From Streptomyces pacificus (GTDB taxonomy: Bacteria; Actinomycetota; Actinomycetes; Streptomycetales; Streptomycetaceae), in NCBI RefSeq assembly GCF_011766325.1, contig NZ_BLLG01000003.1:186001-250000 (forward strand): DNA of 64,000 nt. Reading direction: 5' to 3'. This document shows positions 8,929 to 18,019 of this stretch, piece by piece; within the stretch, counting starts at the first letter, position 1; each line of letters begins with the position of its first letter. Below the pieces are notes generated by a model. The model saw only the letters and a list, made by a program, of their open reading frames with translations. It searched no databases and was not told the DNA's origin. The position numbers were made by a program, and so were the translations under genes.

Positions 8929-10545
8929 ATGTCCGTGCGCCTCCACACCATCGACACCTCCTTCGCCGCCTCCGACTCCGCCCATGCCCATGCCCTCGCC
9001 ACCGCCACTGCCACCACCTCAGGTACGGCCCCCGCCCACGCCACCGGGTCCGGAGCCGGCGGCGCCCCCGCCCGCGCCTTCGGCTCCGGGTCCGGTTCCG
9101 CCCGTGCCCTGGCCGGCGCCGCCGGCACGGCCTCGGCCTCGCCGGCGCGATCCGCCGCCGGCGGGGACGTGCACTCCTGCGGCGCTCCGCTGCCGGTCCT
9201 CGGCCGGGATGTCACCGTCCCGCTCGTGACCGGCGGCGAGGTCGCCTACGCCGCACTCGACTACGCGGCCAGCGCCCCGGCGCTGCAGCGGGTGTGGGAC
9301 GACGTCGCCGCGTACGCCCCGTACTACGGCAGCGTCCACCGCGGCGCCGGGTACCTCTCCCAGCTGTCCACCGACCTGTTCGAGAGCAGCAGGGCCACCG
9401 TGCACGAGTTCCTGGACTGCCGAGAGGACGACCAGGTGGTGTTCACCCGGTCGACGACCGACTCGCTGAACCTGCTGGCCGGGGTGCTCCCCGACGGCTG
9501 CGAGGTCTTCGTGTTCGAGACCGAGCACCACGCCGCCCTGCTGCCCTGGACGAACGCGCGGGTCACCTGTCTGGACGCCCCGCGCACCCCGGGGCAGGCG
9601 GTCCTGACGCTGGAGTCGGCGCTCGCCGGCCGGGACCTCGGCGTCCCCGCCCTGGTCTGTGTGACCGGTGCGTCCAATGTGACCGGCGAGCTGTGGCCGG
9701 TGCGGGAGCTGGCGGCCGTGTCCCACGCCCACGGCGCGCGCATCGTGCTGGACGCCGCCCAGCTCGCCCCGCACCATCCCGTCTCCGTCCGGGATTCGGG
9801 CGTCGACTGGGTGGCCTTCTCGGGGCACAAGCTGTACGCGCCGTTCGGGTCGGGTGTGCTCGCAGGGCGGGCGGACTGGCTCCGGGAGGCCGAGCCGTAC
9901 CTCGCCGGCGGCGGCGCCTCGCGCAAGGTGTCGCGCCGCGCCGGCGGCGGCGTGGACGTCGAGTGGCACACCACCGCGGCCCGCCACGAGGCCGGCTCGC
10001 CGAACGTGATCGGCGTCTACGCGATCGCCTCCGCGTGCCGGGCGCTGACGGAGGCCGGGTTCGACACCCTCGTCGAACGCGAGCAGCAGCTCGTCGAGAA
10101 GGTCCTCGCCGGGCTCGCCGGGGTACCCGGGGTCCGGGTGCTGTCGCTGTTCGGCGACGGCTCCTCCTCGACTCCCGCCGGGGGGACCCCCGCCCGGGTC
10201 GGCGTCGTCTCCTTCGTCGTGGAGGGCTGGAGCAGCTCGCACTTCGCCGCCGCGCTGTCGGCCGAGTACGGCATCGGCGTGCGCGACGGACTCTTCTGCG
10301 CCCACCCGCTGGTGCGCACGCTGCTGGGCGGCGACCCGCGGCAGCCCGGCGAGTGCGGTGCCGCCCCGGGGGGCGACTCGGCGGAGGGCGCCGGGAGGCC
10401 GCTGAACGCGATCCGGGTCAGCTTCGGTGCCGGTACGCCGGACGAGCACGTCGAGCGGTTCGTCCGCGCGGTCGGGGAGCTGGTGCGCGACGGTGCGCGG
10501 TGGAGCTACCGCACCGAGGACGGGCGCTGCGTGCCCGCCGTGTGA
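8929..10545 (+). CDS. Class V-fold aminotransferase (cysteine desulfurase-like)
   Basis: A 538-residue PLP enzyme of aminotransferase class V, related to cysteine desulfurases. The PLP lysine is in SGHKLY (Lys301), preceded by the aspartate of VLDAAQLAPH that contacts the pyridine nitrogen. The substrate is not evident. The SAM-IV riboswitch upstream links it to sulfur or methionine metabolism. The first 75 or so residues are Ala/Gly/Ser/Thr-rich low complexity and are not part of the fold. I chose ATG 8929 because CAGGGAG lies eight bases upstream, but a later start is possible. A shared terminator separates it from the convergent Lrp-like gene. Confidence 0.88.
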   Translation: MSVRLHTIDTSFAASDSAHAHALATATATTSGTAPAHATGSGAGGAPARAFGSGSGSARALAGAAGTASASPARSAAGGDVHSCGAPLPVLGRDVTVPLVTGGEVAYAALDYAASAPALQRVWDDVAAYAPYYGSVHRGAGYLSQLSTDLFESSRATVHEFLDCREDDQVVFTRSTTDSLNLLAGVLPDGCEVFVFETEHHAALLPWTNARVTCLDAPRTPGQAVLTLESALAGRDLGVPALVCVTGASNVTGELWPVRELAAVSHAHGARIVLDAAQLAPHHPVSVRDSGVDWVAFSGHKLYAPFGSGVLAGRADWLREAEPYLAGGGASRKVSRRAGGGVDVEWHTTAARHEAGSPNVIGVYAIASACRALTEAGFDTLVEREQQLVEKVLAGLAGVPGVRVLSLFGDGSSSTPAGGTPARVGVVSFVVEGWSSSHFAAALSAEYGIGVRDGLFCAHPLVRTLLGGDPRQPGECGAAPGGDSAEGAGRPLNAIRVSFGAGTPDEHVERFVRAVGELVRDGARWSYRTEDGRCVPAV

Positions 10546-10548
10546 GCG

Positions 10549-10582
10549 GCGGGCCCCGCGCGCCGGCGGGCGCGGGGCCCGC
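10549..10582. terminator. Bidirectional terminator, aminotransferase / Lrp-like gene
   Basis: A 13-bp perfect stem (10549-10561 with 10570-10582) and an eight-base loop, between the stop codons of two convergent genes (10545 and 10590). Confidence 0.75.
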
Positions 10583-10589
10583 GCCGGGT

Positions 10590-10871
10590 CTACGCGTCGA
10601 GCCCGATCGCGAACGCCGCCTCCAGGTCGTGCTGGGAGTACGTACGGAAAGCGACATGCGTGTCGGTCGCCTCGACGCCCGGGATCTTGCTGATCCGGCC
10701 CGGGATCACCTCGGCCAGGTCGTCGTGCCTCGCGACCCGGACCATCGCGATCAGGTCGTAGGTGCCGGTGACCGAGAAGACCTCGCTGACGCTGTCCAGT
10801 GCCGCGATCGACTCGGCGATCTCGGGGATGCGGTCCACGCTGGTCTTGATGAGCACGATCGCGGTGATCAC
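10590..10871 (-). CDS. Stand-alone Lrp/AsnC ligand-binding (RAM) domain protein
   Basis: A 93-residue protein consisting only of the alpha-beta RAM domain found at the C-terminus of Lrp/AsnC regulators (VSVTGTYDLIAMVRV-type core and a DTHVAFRTY strand). It has no helix-turn-helix. Such stand-alone domains oligomerise and bind amino acids; the target here is unknown. Its ATG overlaps the stop of the upstream rhomboid gene (ATGA at 10868-10871), so the two are cotranscribed and coupled. Confidence 0.88.
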   Translation of the reverse strand: MITAIVLIKTSVDRIPEIAESIAALDSVSEVFSVTGTYDLIAMVRVARHDDLAEVIPGRISKIPGVEATDTHVAFRTYSQHDLEAAFAIGLDA

Positions 10872-11596
10872 GGCTGTCCTTCTTCCTCGGTGGCCGCTGC
10901 TTGGGCCTTCACTCTAGCCGCCTGCCGGAAGCGGCCCCATGCGTAGAGGAACCCGATCCCGAAGCCCACCAGGTGCGCCAGATACGCCACCCCGGGACCG
11001 GACGAGGAGTTCTGCGCCTGCGCGAGCCACTGCAGCACGAACCAGAAGACCAGCACGATCCAGGCGGGGAAGCGCAGCGGAAGGAAGAACAGGAACGGAT
11101 AGAGGCTTGTCACCCGCGTCCTGGGGAAGAGGCAGAGAAAGGCACCCAGGACGCCCGAGATGGCTCCGGACGCCCCGACGAGCGTGTGGCCGGACTCCGC
11201 GTTGGCCGCCGCGTACGCGAGGAGCGCCAGATAGCCGCAACCCAGGTAGAAGAGCGCGAACTCCAGATGCCCCATGCGTTCCTCGACCATGGCGCCGAAG
11301 ACGTGGAGGAAGAGCATGTTGCCGAGCAGGTGCAGCCAGCTGCCGTGCACGAACAGCGCGGTCAGCGGGGTGAGCAGAGCCCTCGGGGAGCCCCCCAGCA
11401 GCTCGCTCGGGATCACGCCCCAGCGTTCGAAGTGGGCGGTCTGCGCGGTGAGCAGGGCGCTCCCGGTGCCGTATGACGCGTTGAGCCCGGAGACCGGGCC
11501 GACGAGGAACAGGAGGCAGCACAGGCCGATCGCTCCGTAGGTCACCACCGGGCCGGTCGTCGTCGCGGCCCGTACCGCCGTCCACCGATCGATCAT
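10868..11596 (-). CDS. Rhomboid-family intramembrane serine protease
   Basis: A 242-residue membrane protein with about six helices. The rhomboid dyad is visible: Ser143 in GASGAISG and His208 in AHLVGFGIG, with the HGSWLHLLGN motif in the second helix. It cleaves transmembrane substrates within the plasma membrane; no substrate can be named. ATG 11596 is favoured, though a GTG six codons upstream is also open and neither has a strong ribosome binding site. It forms a two-gene operon with the RAM-domain gene. Confidence 0.9.
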   Translation of the reverse strand: MIDRWTAVRAATTTGPVVTYGAIGLCCLLFLVGPVSGLNASYGTGSALLTAQTAHFERWGVIPSELLGGSPRALLTPLTALFVHGSWLHLLGNMLFLHVFGAMVEERMGHLEFALFYLGCGYLALLAYAAANAESGHTLVGASGAISGVLGAFLCLFPRTRVTSLYPFLFFLPLRFPAWIVLVFWFVLQWLAQAQNSSSGPGVAYLAHLVGFGIGFLYAWGRFRQAARVKAQAAATEEEGQP

Positions 11597-11722
11597 TCTC
11601 AGAGCATGGCGCACCGGGACGGGAGCGGGCAGACCGCCTCGCCGTGTCACCGCGGACCCGTGAGGTCGTAGGGTTGCAGGCAGTAGGCGCCAGGATACGC
11701 ACGAGGAGACGAGGACGGCCCG

Positions 11723-11965
11723 ATGACGACGGTACCCATGCCGACGGACGCCACCCGGTGGCGCTGCACCCTGTGCGGCAACCTCACCCGCTTCGACGTC
11801 ACCCGGTCCTCCAAGGCCGTCGAGTATGTGCATCTGGATCTCGGGGGGGAGCCCAAGGTGGAGGAGCGCGAGGTGCTGAGTGAGACCATCGAGTCGGTCC
11901 GCTGCCGCTGGTGCAACGCCGTGGACCAGATCGAACTGGTGGACAGGCCGGGCGGCGGTTCCTGA
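11723..11965 (+). CDS. Small zinc-ribbon protein
   Basis: An 80-residue conserved hypothetical with two CxxC pairs, CTLC (Cys15, Cys18) and CRWC (Cys61, Cys64), which should bind one zinc ion. The middle is acidic and predicted to be beta-rich. I do not know its function. ATG 11723 follows a GAGGA-rich stretch (11704-11716). It lies head to head with the rhomboid gene and 54 bases before the NYN-domain gene, so it may be cotranscribed with the latter. Confidence 0.82.
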   Translation: MTTVPMPTDATRWRCTLCGNLTRFDVTRSSKAVEYVHLDLGGEPKVEEREVLSETIESVRCRWCNAVDQIELVDRPGGGS

Positions 11966-12019
11966 GGGAGTCGTGCGGACCCGCGGGAAGACACGGGAAG
12001 ACAGTGGGGTGACCGAATC

Positions 12020-13378
12020 GTGGAGCAGCCCGAGAGCGGCGCTGGGCCGGCCGGTGCCGGCGATGCCGCCGAGGCGCTCGACCGCCCGCTGCCGAAGGGC
12101 GTGCGGCGCCGGGTCGTCGCCCTGGTCTCGGATGCCTTCGGCGGGCTGACCGTCACCGAACTGCCCGCCCAGTTGCGGCAGTACGCCCGTTTCACCCCGA
12201 CCCGCCGGGCGAAGTACGCGGGCAACGCCATGGCCGCGGCGCTGGAGGGCGATCCCGTCTTCCGGCAGCGCATCGGTGAGCGGCTCCGCGAGTCCCAGCC
12301 GGAGTTGGTGGACGCCCTGGAGTCGGGGACGCCGCCCGCGGCCGCCGACCCCGTCGACGTGGCGGCCGCCGCGTTCGTGCTGCGTCCGCCGGGCTGGGCC
12401 AAGCTGGTGGCCGCCGCCGGCGAGGAGGCCCTCCGCGCGGACGCCGAGCGCGCGGACGAGGAGAGCAGGCTCGAACTGCAGCGGCTCCGCGACGAACTGG
12501 ACCGGCTGAAGTCGCAGCACAAGACCGAGACCGAGCGGTTGCGCACCGAGCTGGACGCGGTCCGCAAGGAGTCGGACGCGCTGCACCGCAAGCTGCGCAG
12601 CGCCCATAGCGACGTCAAGCGCGCCGAGGCGGCCGTGCGCCGCGGAAACGCCGAGAACGAGGGGGCGCGAGCCGAGGCGCAGGCCCAGGTGACGGCGGCC
12701 GAGAGCGAGGCGCGCCGGCTCAAGGCCAGGCTCGCCGAGGCTGAGGCCGCGGTCGAGGCGAGCCGCAGGGCCGCCCGCGAGGGGCGGTCGATCGAGGACA
12801 TGCGGGTGCGGCTGCTGCTGGACACCCTGCTGGACGCGGCCTCCGGGCTGCGCCGCGAACTGGCCCTGCCGCCGGCCTCGCTGCACCCGGCCGACACCGT
12901 CGAAGCGGTGCAGCCCGGCCGGATGACCCCCAGGGACATCGCGGCGCGCGCGCTGTCCGAGACCGACCCGGCGATGCTGGACCAGTTGCTCGCGCTGCCC
13001 CAGGTGCATCTGCTCGTGGACGGCTACAACGTGACGAAGACCGGGTATCCCACGATGCCGCTGGAGAAGCAGCGGCTGCGGCTGCTGGGCGGACTGGCGA
13101 TGCTGGCGGCGGGGACCGGTGCCGAGATCACCTGTGTGTTCGACGGCGCCGAACTCGCCGCGCCCGTGCTGCTGGCGCCGCCGCGCGGCGTACGGGTGCT
13201 GTTCTCCAAGGCCGGGGTGACCGCGGACGAGCTGATCCGCCAGCTGGTCCGGGCCGAGCCCCCGGGCCGCCCCGTCGTCGTGGTGTCGACGGACCGCGAA
13301 GTCGCGGACGGGGTGGCGAAGGCGGGTGCGCGGCCCGTGGCGTCCGCGATGCTGCTGAAGCGGCTTTCGCGCAGCTAG
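12020..13378 (+). CDS. NYN-domain (PIN-like) ribonuclease candidate with coiled coil
   Basis: A 452-residue protein in three parts: a basic helical N-terminus (1-130), a long charged coiled coil (about 135-255) and a C-terminal NYN/YacP-type domain (from about residue 328). The NYN domain shows LLVDGYNV at its first strand and CVFDGAE and VVVSTDREV later, giving the acidic residues expected of a PIN-like nuclease. An RNA-processing role is inferred from the fold. Start GTG 12020 is the best-supported start, though the ribosome binding site is weak. Confidence 0.87.
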   Translation: MEQPESGAGPAGAGDAAEALDRPLPKGVRRRVVALVSDAFGGLTVTELPAQLRQYARFTPTRRAKYAGNAMAAALEGDPVFRQRIGERLRESQPELVDALESGTPPAAADPVDVAAAAFVLRPPGWAKLVAAAGEEALRADAERADEESRLELQRLRDELDRLKSQHKTETERLRTELDAVRKESDALHRKLRSAHSDVKRAEAAVRRGNAENEGARAEAQAQVTAAESEARRLKARLAEAEAAVEASRRAAREGRSIEDMRVRLLLDTLLDAASGLRRELALPPASLHPADTVEAVQPGRMTPRDIAARALSETDPAMLDQLLALPQVHLLVDGYNVTKTGYPTMPLEKQRLRLLGGLAMLAAGTGAEITCVFDGAELAAPVLLAPPRGVRVLFSKAGVTADELIRQLVRAEPPGRPVVVVSTDREVADGVAKAGARPVASAMLLKRLSRS

Positions 13379-13822
13379 TGCCGTGCCGGGCGGCAACTGC
13401 CCCGCCTGTCAAGGAGCTGGGTGGAGTGGGGTGGGGCGCGGCGCCTGGTGCGGCGCGGCGTCCGATGCGGTGCATCGCGCGGTGACGGTGGCGGTTCGGC
13501 CTCGCCGGGGCCTCGTCGGCTGGTTCGGCGCCGGAGTGATCCGCCGGGCGGACGGCCGGCCGTGCCGGGCGCCGCGAGGGGGCGGGCCTCGCCTGCCCTG
13601 GCACCAGGCCTCCTGGCGAGGGCGACTGCGTACGCCCGCGGGCCCCGCCCCTCGGGCGTCCGGGGCCGCCTGCCCGCCATGCCGTGGTGCGACTCGTCGC
13701 GCCGGCACGTCATGTCCGAACGCCATGTCCGATGTCGTGGAACGCACCGTCAAGTCGCCGCTACGCGACGTGTGGTGCGGGTAAAGAATGCGGCTCCTGG
13801 GCCAGATTTTTCTGATGAGGAT

Positions 13823-13852
13823 TTGAACTGATCACAGGAAGGTCACTAAGGT
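13823..13852 (+). promoter_or_regulatory. Housekeeping-type promoter for NlpC/P60 gene 1
   Basis: TTGAAC (13823-13828) and TAAGGT (13847-13852), 18 bases apart, in an AT-rich pocket. Transcription would start near 13859 and give a leader of about 160 bases. Confidence 0.55.
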
Positions 13853-13906
13853 CAGGCCTCGAACCTTCGCGCGGTTGATCGCCTATCCGGGGCGACAGCG
13901 AAGGAA

Positions 13907-13993
13907 CCGCCGAATTCGCGCAGTTCAGCCCTGCCTTGCGGGGAAACCGAGTGTGCGCGGAGCCGGGGAGCCACCCCGCGGCCCGGCAGGCGG
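13907..13993 (+). ncRNA. Structured leader, candidate c-di-AMP (ydaO-like) element
   Basis: The leader opens with CGCCGAATTCG, continues with CAGCCCTGCC and GCGGGGAAACCGAG, and ends GGCAGGCGG, whose last bases pair with CCGCC at 13907-13911. This order resembles the 5' half and closing helix of the ydaO/yuaA riboswitch, which controls wall hydrolase genes in Streptomyces. The second conserved half (the CAGCTAACC-type block) is not recognisable, so this could be a degenerate member or another leader RNA. Confidence 0.4.
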
Positions 13994-14018
13994 CTGGAGG
14001 AAGAAGGAGCTCGCCTTC

Positions 14019-15047
14019 GTGGCGTCCCACCGTCGTCCCAAGCAGCCGAGCCGCACCCGTGTGACCGTGCTCACGGCGACCGCAGCCGCGGCCGTCGCCC
14101 TCACCTCCCAGGCCGCCCAGGCCGCGCCGGCCAAGCCGAGCAAGGACGAGGTCAAGGCCAAGGTCGACGCCCTCTACCACGAGGCGGAGAAGGCCACCGA
14201 GGACCACAGCCTGGCCAAGGAGCAGCAGACCAAGCTCCAGAAGGAGGTCGACGCGATCCAGGACCGCGTCGCCCGCGGCCAGGACGAACTCAACACCCTG
14301 CGCGACAAGCTGGGTTCGGTGGCCAGCGCCCAGTACCGCTCCGGTGGCATCGACCCCTCCGTCCAGCTCTTCCTCTCCGGCGATCCGGACACCTATCTGG
14401 ACAAGGCCTCCGCGATGGACCAGCTGGGCGCCAAGCACGCCGCCACGCTGGAGGACATCCAGTCCAAGCAGCGGGACCTGGCCCAGCAGCGCGCCGAGGC
14501 CACCCGCAAGCTCGACGACCTCCAGGACGTCCGCCAGACGCTGGGCGAGAAGAAGGACAAGATCCAGGGCAAGCTCTCCGAGGCCCAGAAGCTCCTCAAC
14601 ACCCTGACCGCCGAAGAGCGGGCGGAGATGGAGCAGGAGGAGCAGCGCGCCAGCCGCGCCGCCGGTGAGCGGGTGAGCCTCGGGAACGAGGTGCCGGCCT
14701 CCCAGCGCGGCGCTGCCGCGCTCAACGCCGCAGCCACCCAGCTGGGCAAGCCGTATGTCTCCGGTGCCGAGGGCCCCAACTCCTACGACTGCTCCGGGCT
14801 GACGCAGTGGGCCTACCGCCAGGCCGGCGTGAGCCTCACCCGTACCACCTACACCCAGCAGAACGACGGGACGAAGATCGGCCGCAGCCAGCTCAAGCCG
14901 GGCGACCTGGTCTTCTTCAACGGCCTCTCGCACGTCGGGCTGTACGCGGGCAACAACCAGATCCTGCACGCCCCGAAGCCGGGTACCGTCGTCCGCTACG
15001 AGTCCATGGACTACATGGGCACCTTCCAGTTCGGCGTCCGGATCTGA
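14019..15047 (+). CDS. Secreted NlpC/P60 peptidoglycan endopeptidase (copy 1)
   Basis: A 342-residue exported wall hydrolase. A signal peptide ending near AQAAPA (about residue 38) is followed by a long coiled coil (about 45-220) and a C-terminal NlpC/P60 domain. The triad is Cys258 (YDCSGL), His305 (SHVGLY) and His317 (LHAPKP). Such enzymes cleave the D-Glu to diamino-acid bond of stem peptides. Start GTG 14019 has AAGGAG nine bases upstream. Its paralogue follows at 15361, and the position corresponds to M. tuberculosis Rv2190c. Confidence 0.93.
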   Translation: MASHRRPKQPSRTRVTVLTATAAAAVALTSQAAQAAPAKPSKDEVKAKVDALYHEAEKATEDHSLAKEQQTKLQKEVDAIQDRVARGQDELNTLRDKLGSVASAQYRSGGIDPSVQLFLSGDPDTYLDKASAMDQLGAKHAATLEDIQSKQRDLAQQRAEATRKLDDLQDVRQTLGEKKDKIQGKLSEAQKLLNTLTAEERAEMEQEEQRASRAAGERVSLGNEVPASQRGAAALNAAATQLGKPYVSGAEGPNSYDCSGLTQWAYRQAGVSLTRTTYTQQNDGTKIGRSQLKPGDLVFFNGLSHVGLYAGNNQILHAPKPGTVVRYESMDYMGTFQFGVRI

Positions 15048-15360
15048 GACCGCCGCGGTACGGCTTCGGCGTCTGACGCCACCGCGACGCGGCACCGGGG
15101 TCCGGCGCCACCGCGCTGAGGTGTCGGCGTCTGACGCCACCGCGGTTCGCCGTCCCGGTCCGACGCCCCTCCGTCCGGCGCCCGTTCGGGCGAATTGCGG
15201 CATGCGCCGCCGACCGTGCGCCCCGCCGGTGACCTGTGGTCTCCCGCGGGGCGTCGTCTTTTGTGCCCCGTGCCGGTTTTGGCCGTCCCCTTCCCGCGCC
15301 GTTACTGTCTGCCGCGCGGCAGCCGCCCGGCTGCGCCCAGCGGAAGGGAGTAGGGCTCCT
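15048..15360. other. Spacer between the two NlpC/P60 genes
   Basis: The spacer of 313 bases holds a 21-bp exact direct repeat (15066-15086 and 15124-15144) with a partial third copy between them. The remainder is GC-rich with no gene. A distinct promoter for the second gene is not obvious. Confidence 0.6.
15066..15144. repeat. 21-bp exact direct repeat
   Basis: TCGGCGTCTGACGCCACCGC plus G occurs at 15066-15086 and again at 15124-15144; a shortened form with GGCGCCACCGCG lies between. Each copy contains a small palindrome (GGCGTCTGACGCC). Confidence 0.8.
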
Positions 15361-16392
15361 GTGGCGTCCCATCGCCGACCCCCAGCGTCCGGTTTCACCG
15401 GAGGCGCCCGAGTCGCCCTCCTCTCGGCCGCGGTGGCGACCGCCGCGGCCGCGCTCGGTACCGCGCCCGCCGGGGCCGACCCGTCGACCACCGGCCCCGC
15501 CGCCACCTCCGCGCAGGTCGACCGGCTGTACGAGCAGGCCGAGAAGGCGACGGAGCGGTACAACGAGGCGGCCGAGCACGTCGACGAGCTGGGCGACCAG
15601 GTGGCCCGGGCCCGGGAACGGGCGGCCCGCGGCCAGGAGGACGTCAACCGGATGCGGGACGCGGTCGGTTCCCTGGCCGGCGCCCACTACCGCTCCGGCG
15701 GGGTGGACCCCGCGCTCGCCCTGCTGCTCTCCGGCGACCCGGACACGTACCTGGACCGGGCCGCGCTGCTGGAACGGCTCGGCGACCGGGAAGCGGCCGT
15801 CCTCACCGACCTCCGGCGGGCCCAGCGGCGGCTCGGCCAGGAGCGCTCCGAGGCCGCCCGGAAGCTGGCCGAACTGGAGCGCACCAAAACCGCTCTGGCC
15901 CGTCACAAGCGGGCAGTCGAGGCGAAACTCGCGACGGCCGAACGGCTGCTGTCGTCCCTGTCCGCGGCGCAGCGCGCCGCGTACGGCGCGGTGTCGCGCT
16001 CCGGCCGGGCCGTCCCGGACCCGGCGGGCGGGGCGGGCCCCTCGTCGGCCCGTGCGGCCGCTGCCGTGGCGGCCGCGCGGAGCGCGCTCGGCAAGCCCTA
16101 CGTCTGGGGCGCCAACGGGCCGCACGGCTTCGACTGCTCCGGTCTGACCCAGTGGTCCTACGCCCGGGCCGGTGTGGGGCTGCCCCGCACCTCACAGGCC
16201 CAGCGGTACGCCGGACGGCAGGTGCCCCTGTCCCAGGCGCGGCCCGGCGACCTGGTCACCTACCGTTCCGACGCCAGTCATGTGGCCATGTACGTCGGCA
16301 ACGGCCAGGTCGTCCACGCGCCCTACCCGGGCGCTGCGGTGCGCCACGACCCGGTGGGGATGATGCCGATCGCCTCGGTGACCCGGCCCTGA
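15361..16392 (+). CDS. Secreted NlpC/P60 peptidoglycan endopeptidase (copy 2)
   Basis: A 343-residue paralogue of the preceding gene with the same layout: signal peptide, coiled coil, and NlpC/P60 domain with Cys259 (FDCSGL), His307 (SHVAMY) and His319 (VHAPYP). Both proteins even begin with the same VASHRR sequence, showing a tandem duplication. It starts at GTG 15361 behind CGGAAGGGAG. It lacks the structured leader of copy 1, so the two are probably regulated differently. The coiled coil likely handles localisation or autoinhibition, as in RipA-type proteins (inference). Confidence 0.92.
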   Translation: MASHRRPPASGFTGGARVALLSAAVATAAAALGTAPAGADPSTTGPAATSAQVDRLYEQAEKATERYNEAAEHVDELGDQVARARERAARGQEDVNRMRDAVGSLAGAHYRSGGVDPALALLLSGDPDTYLDRAALLERLGDREAAVLTDLRRAQRRLGQERSEAARKLAELERTKTALARHKRAVEAKLATAERLLSSLSAAQRAAYGAVSRSGRAVPDPAGGAGPSSARAAAAVAAARSALGKPYVWGANGPHGFDCSGLTQWSYARAGVGLPRTSQAQRYAGRQVPLSQARPGDLVTYRSDASHVAMYVGNGQVVHAPYPGAAVRHDPVGMMPIASVTRP

Positions 16393-16444
16393 GCGGGCCG
16401 CGGCCGGTGCCGCCCCGCTGCTCCGCTCGCCTACCATCGGCAGG

Positions 16445-17809
<1,365 letters not shown>

Positions 17810-18019
17810 TCCGGAGCCCGGTACGGCCCGCCGCCGTGCGGTGTGCCGGGTCTGGTCCGCCACCCGCGCGGTGCCTGTGCCGGCCGGGGCCGGGGGTCCG
17901 GCTGCCGGTGGATCGCGCACAGCCCGCCCGCCCGCGCGCCGCGGCGGGAGAGGGCGGGTTCCCGGTGGGCCACCGGCCGGTCATCCGGTGCGGTGGGATG
18001 GTGGAGGAGTGTGGAGGAG

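Larger units (their letters stand above)
13379..14018. other. 640-base intergenic region before the first NlpC/P60 gene
   Basis: Bases 13379-13780 are GC-rich and show no convincing gene on either strand. The part from 13785 to 13860 is unusually AT-rich and holds the promoter at 13823-13852. The rest is a leader of about 160 bases with conserved-looking structure (13907-13993). Confidence 0.6.

Noticed and set aside
4651..8991. Very long minus-strand open frame (over 1400 codons) opposite qcrA, qcrB and trpD
   Set aside because: It is the antisense shadow of well-recognised genes; high GC makes stop codons rare, and its translation is Arg/Ala/Pro-rich without domains.
15280..15360. A second c-di-AMP-like leader before NlpC/P60 copy 2
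   Set aside because: None of the blocks seen at 13907-13993 recur here.
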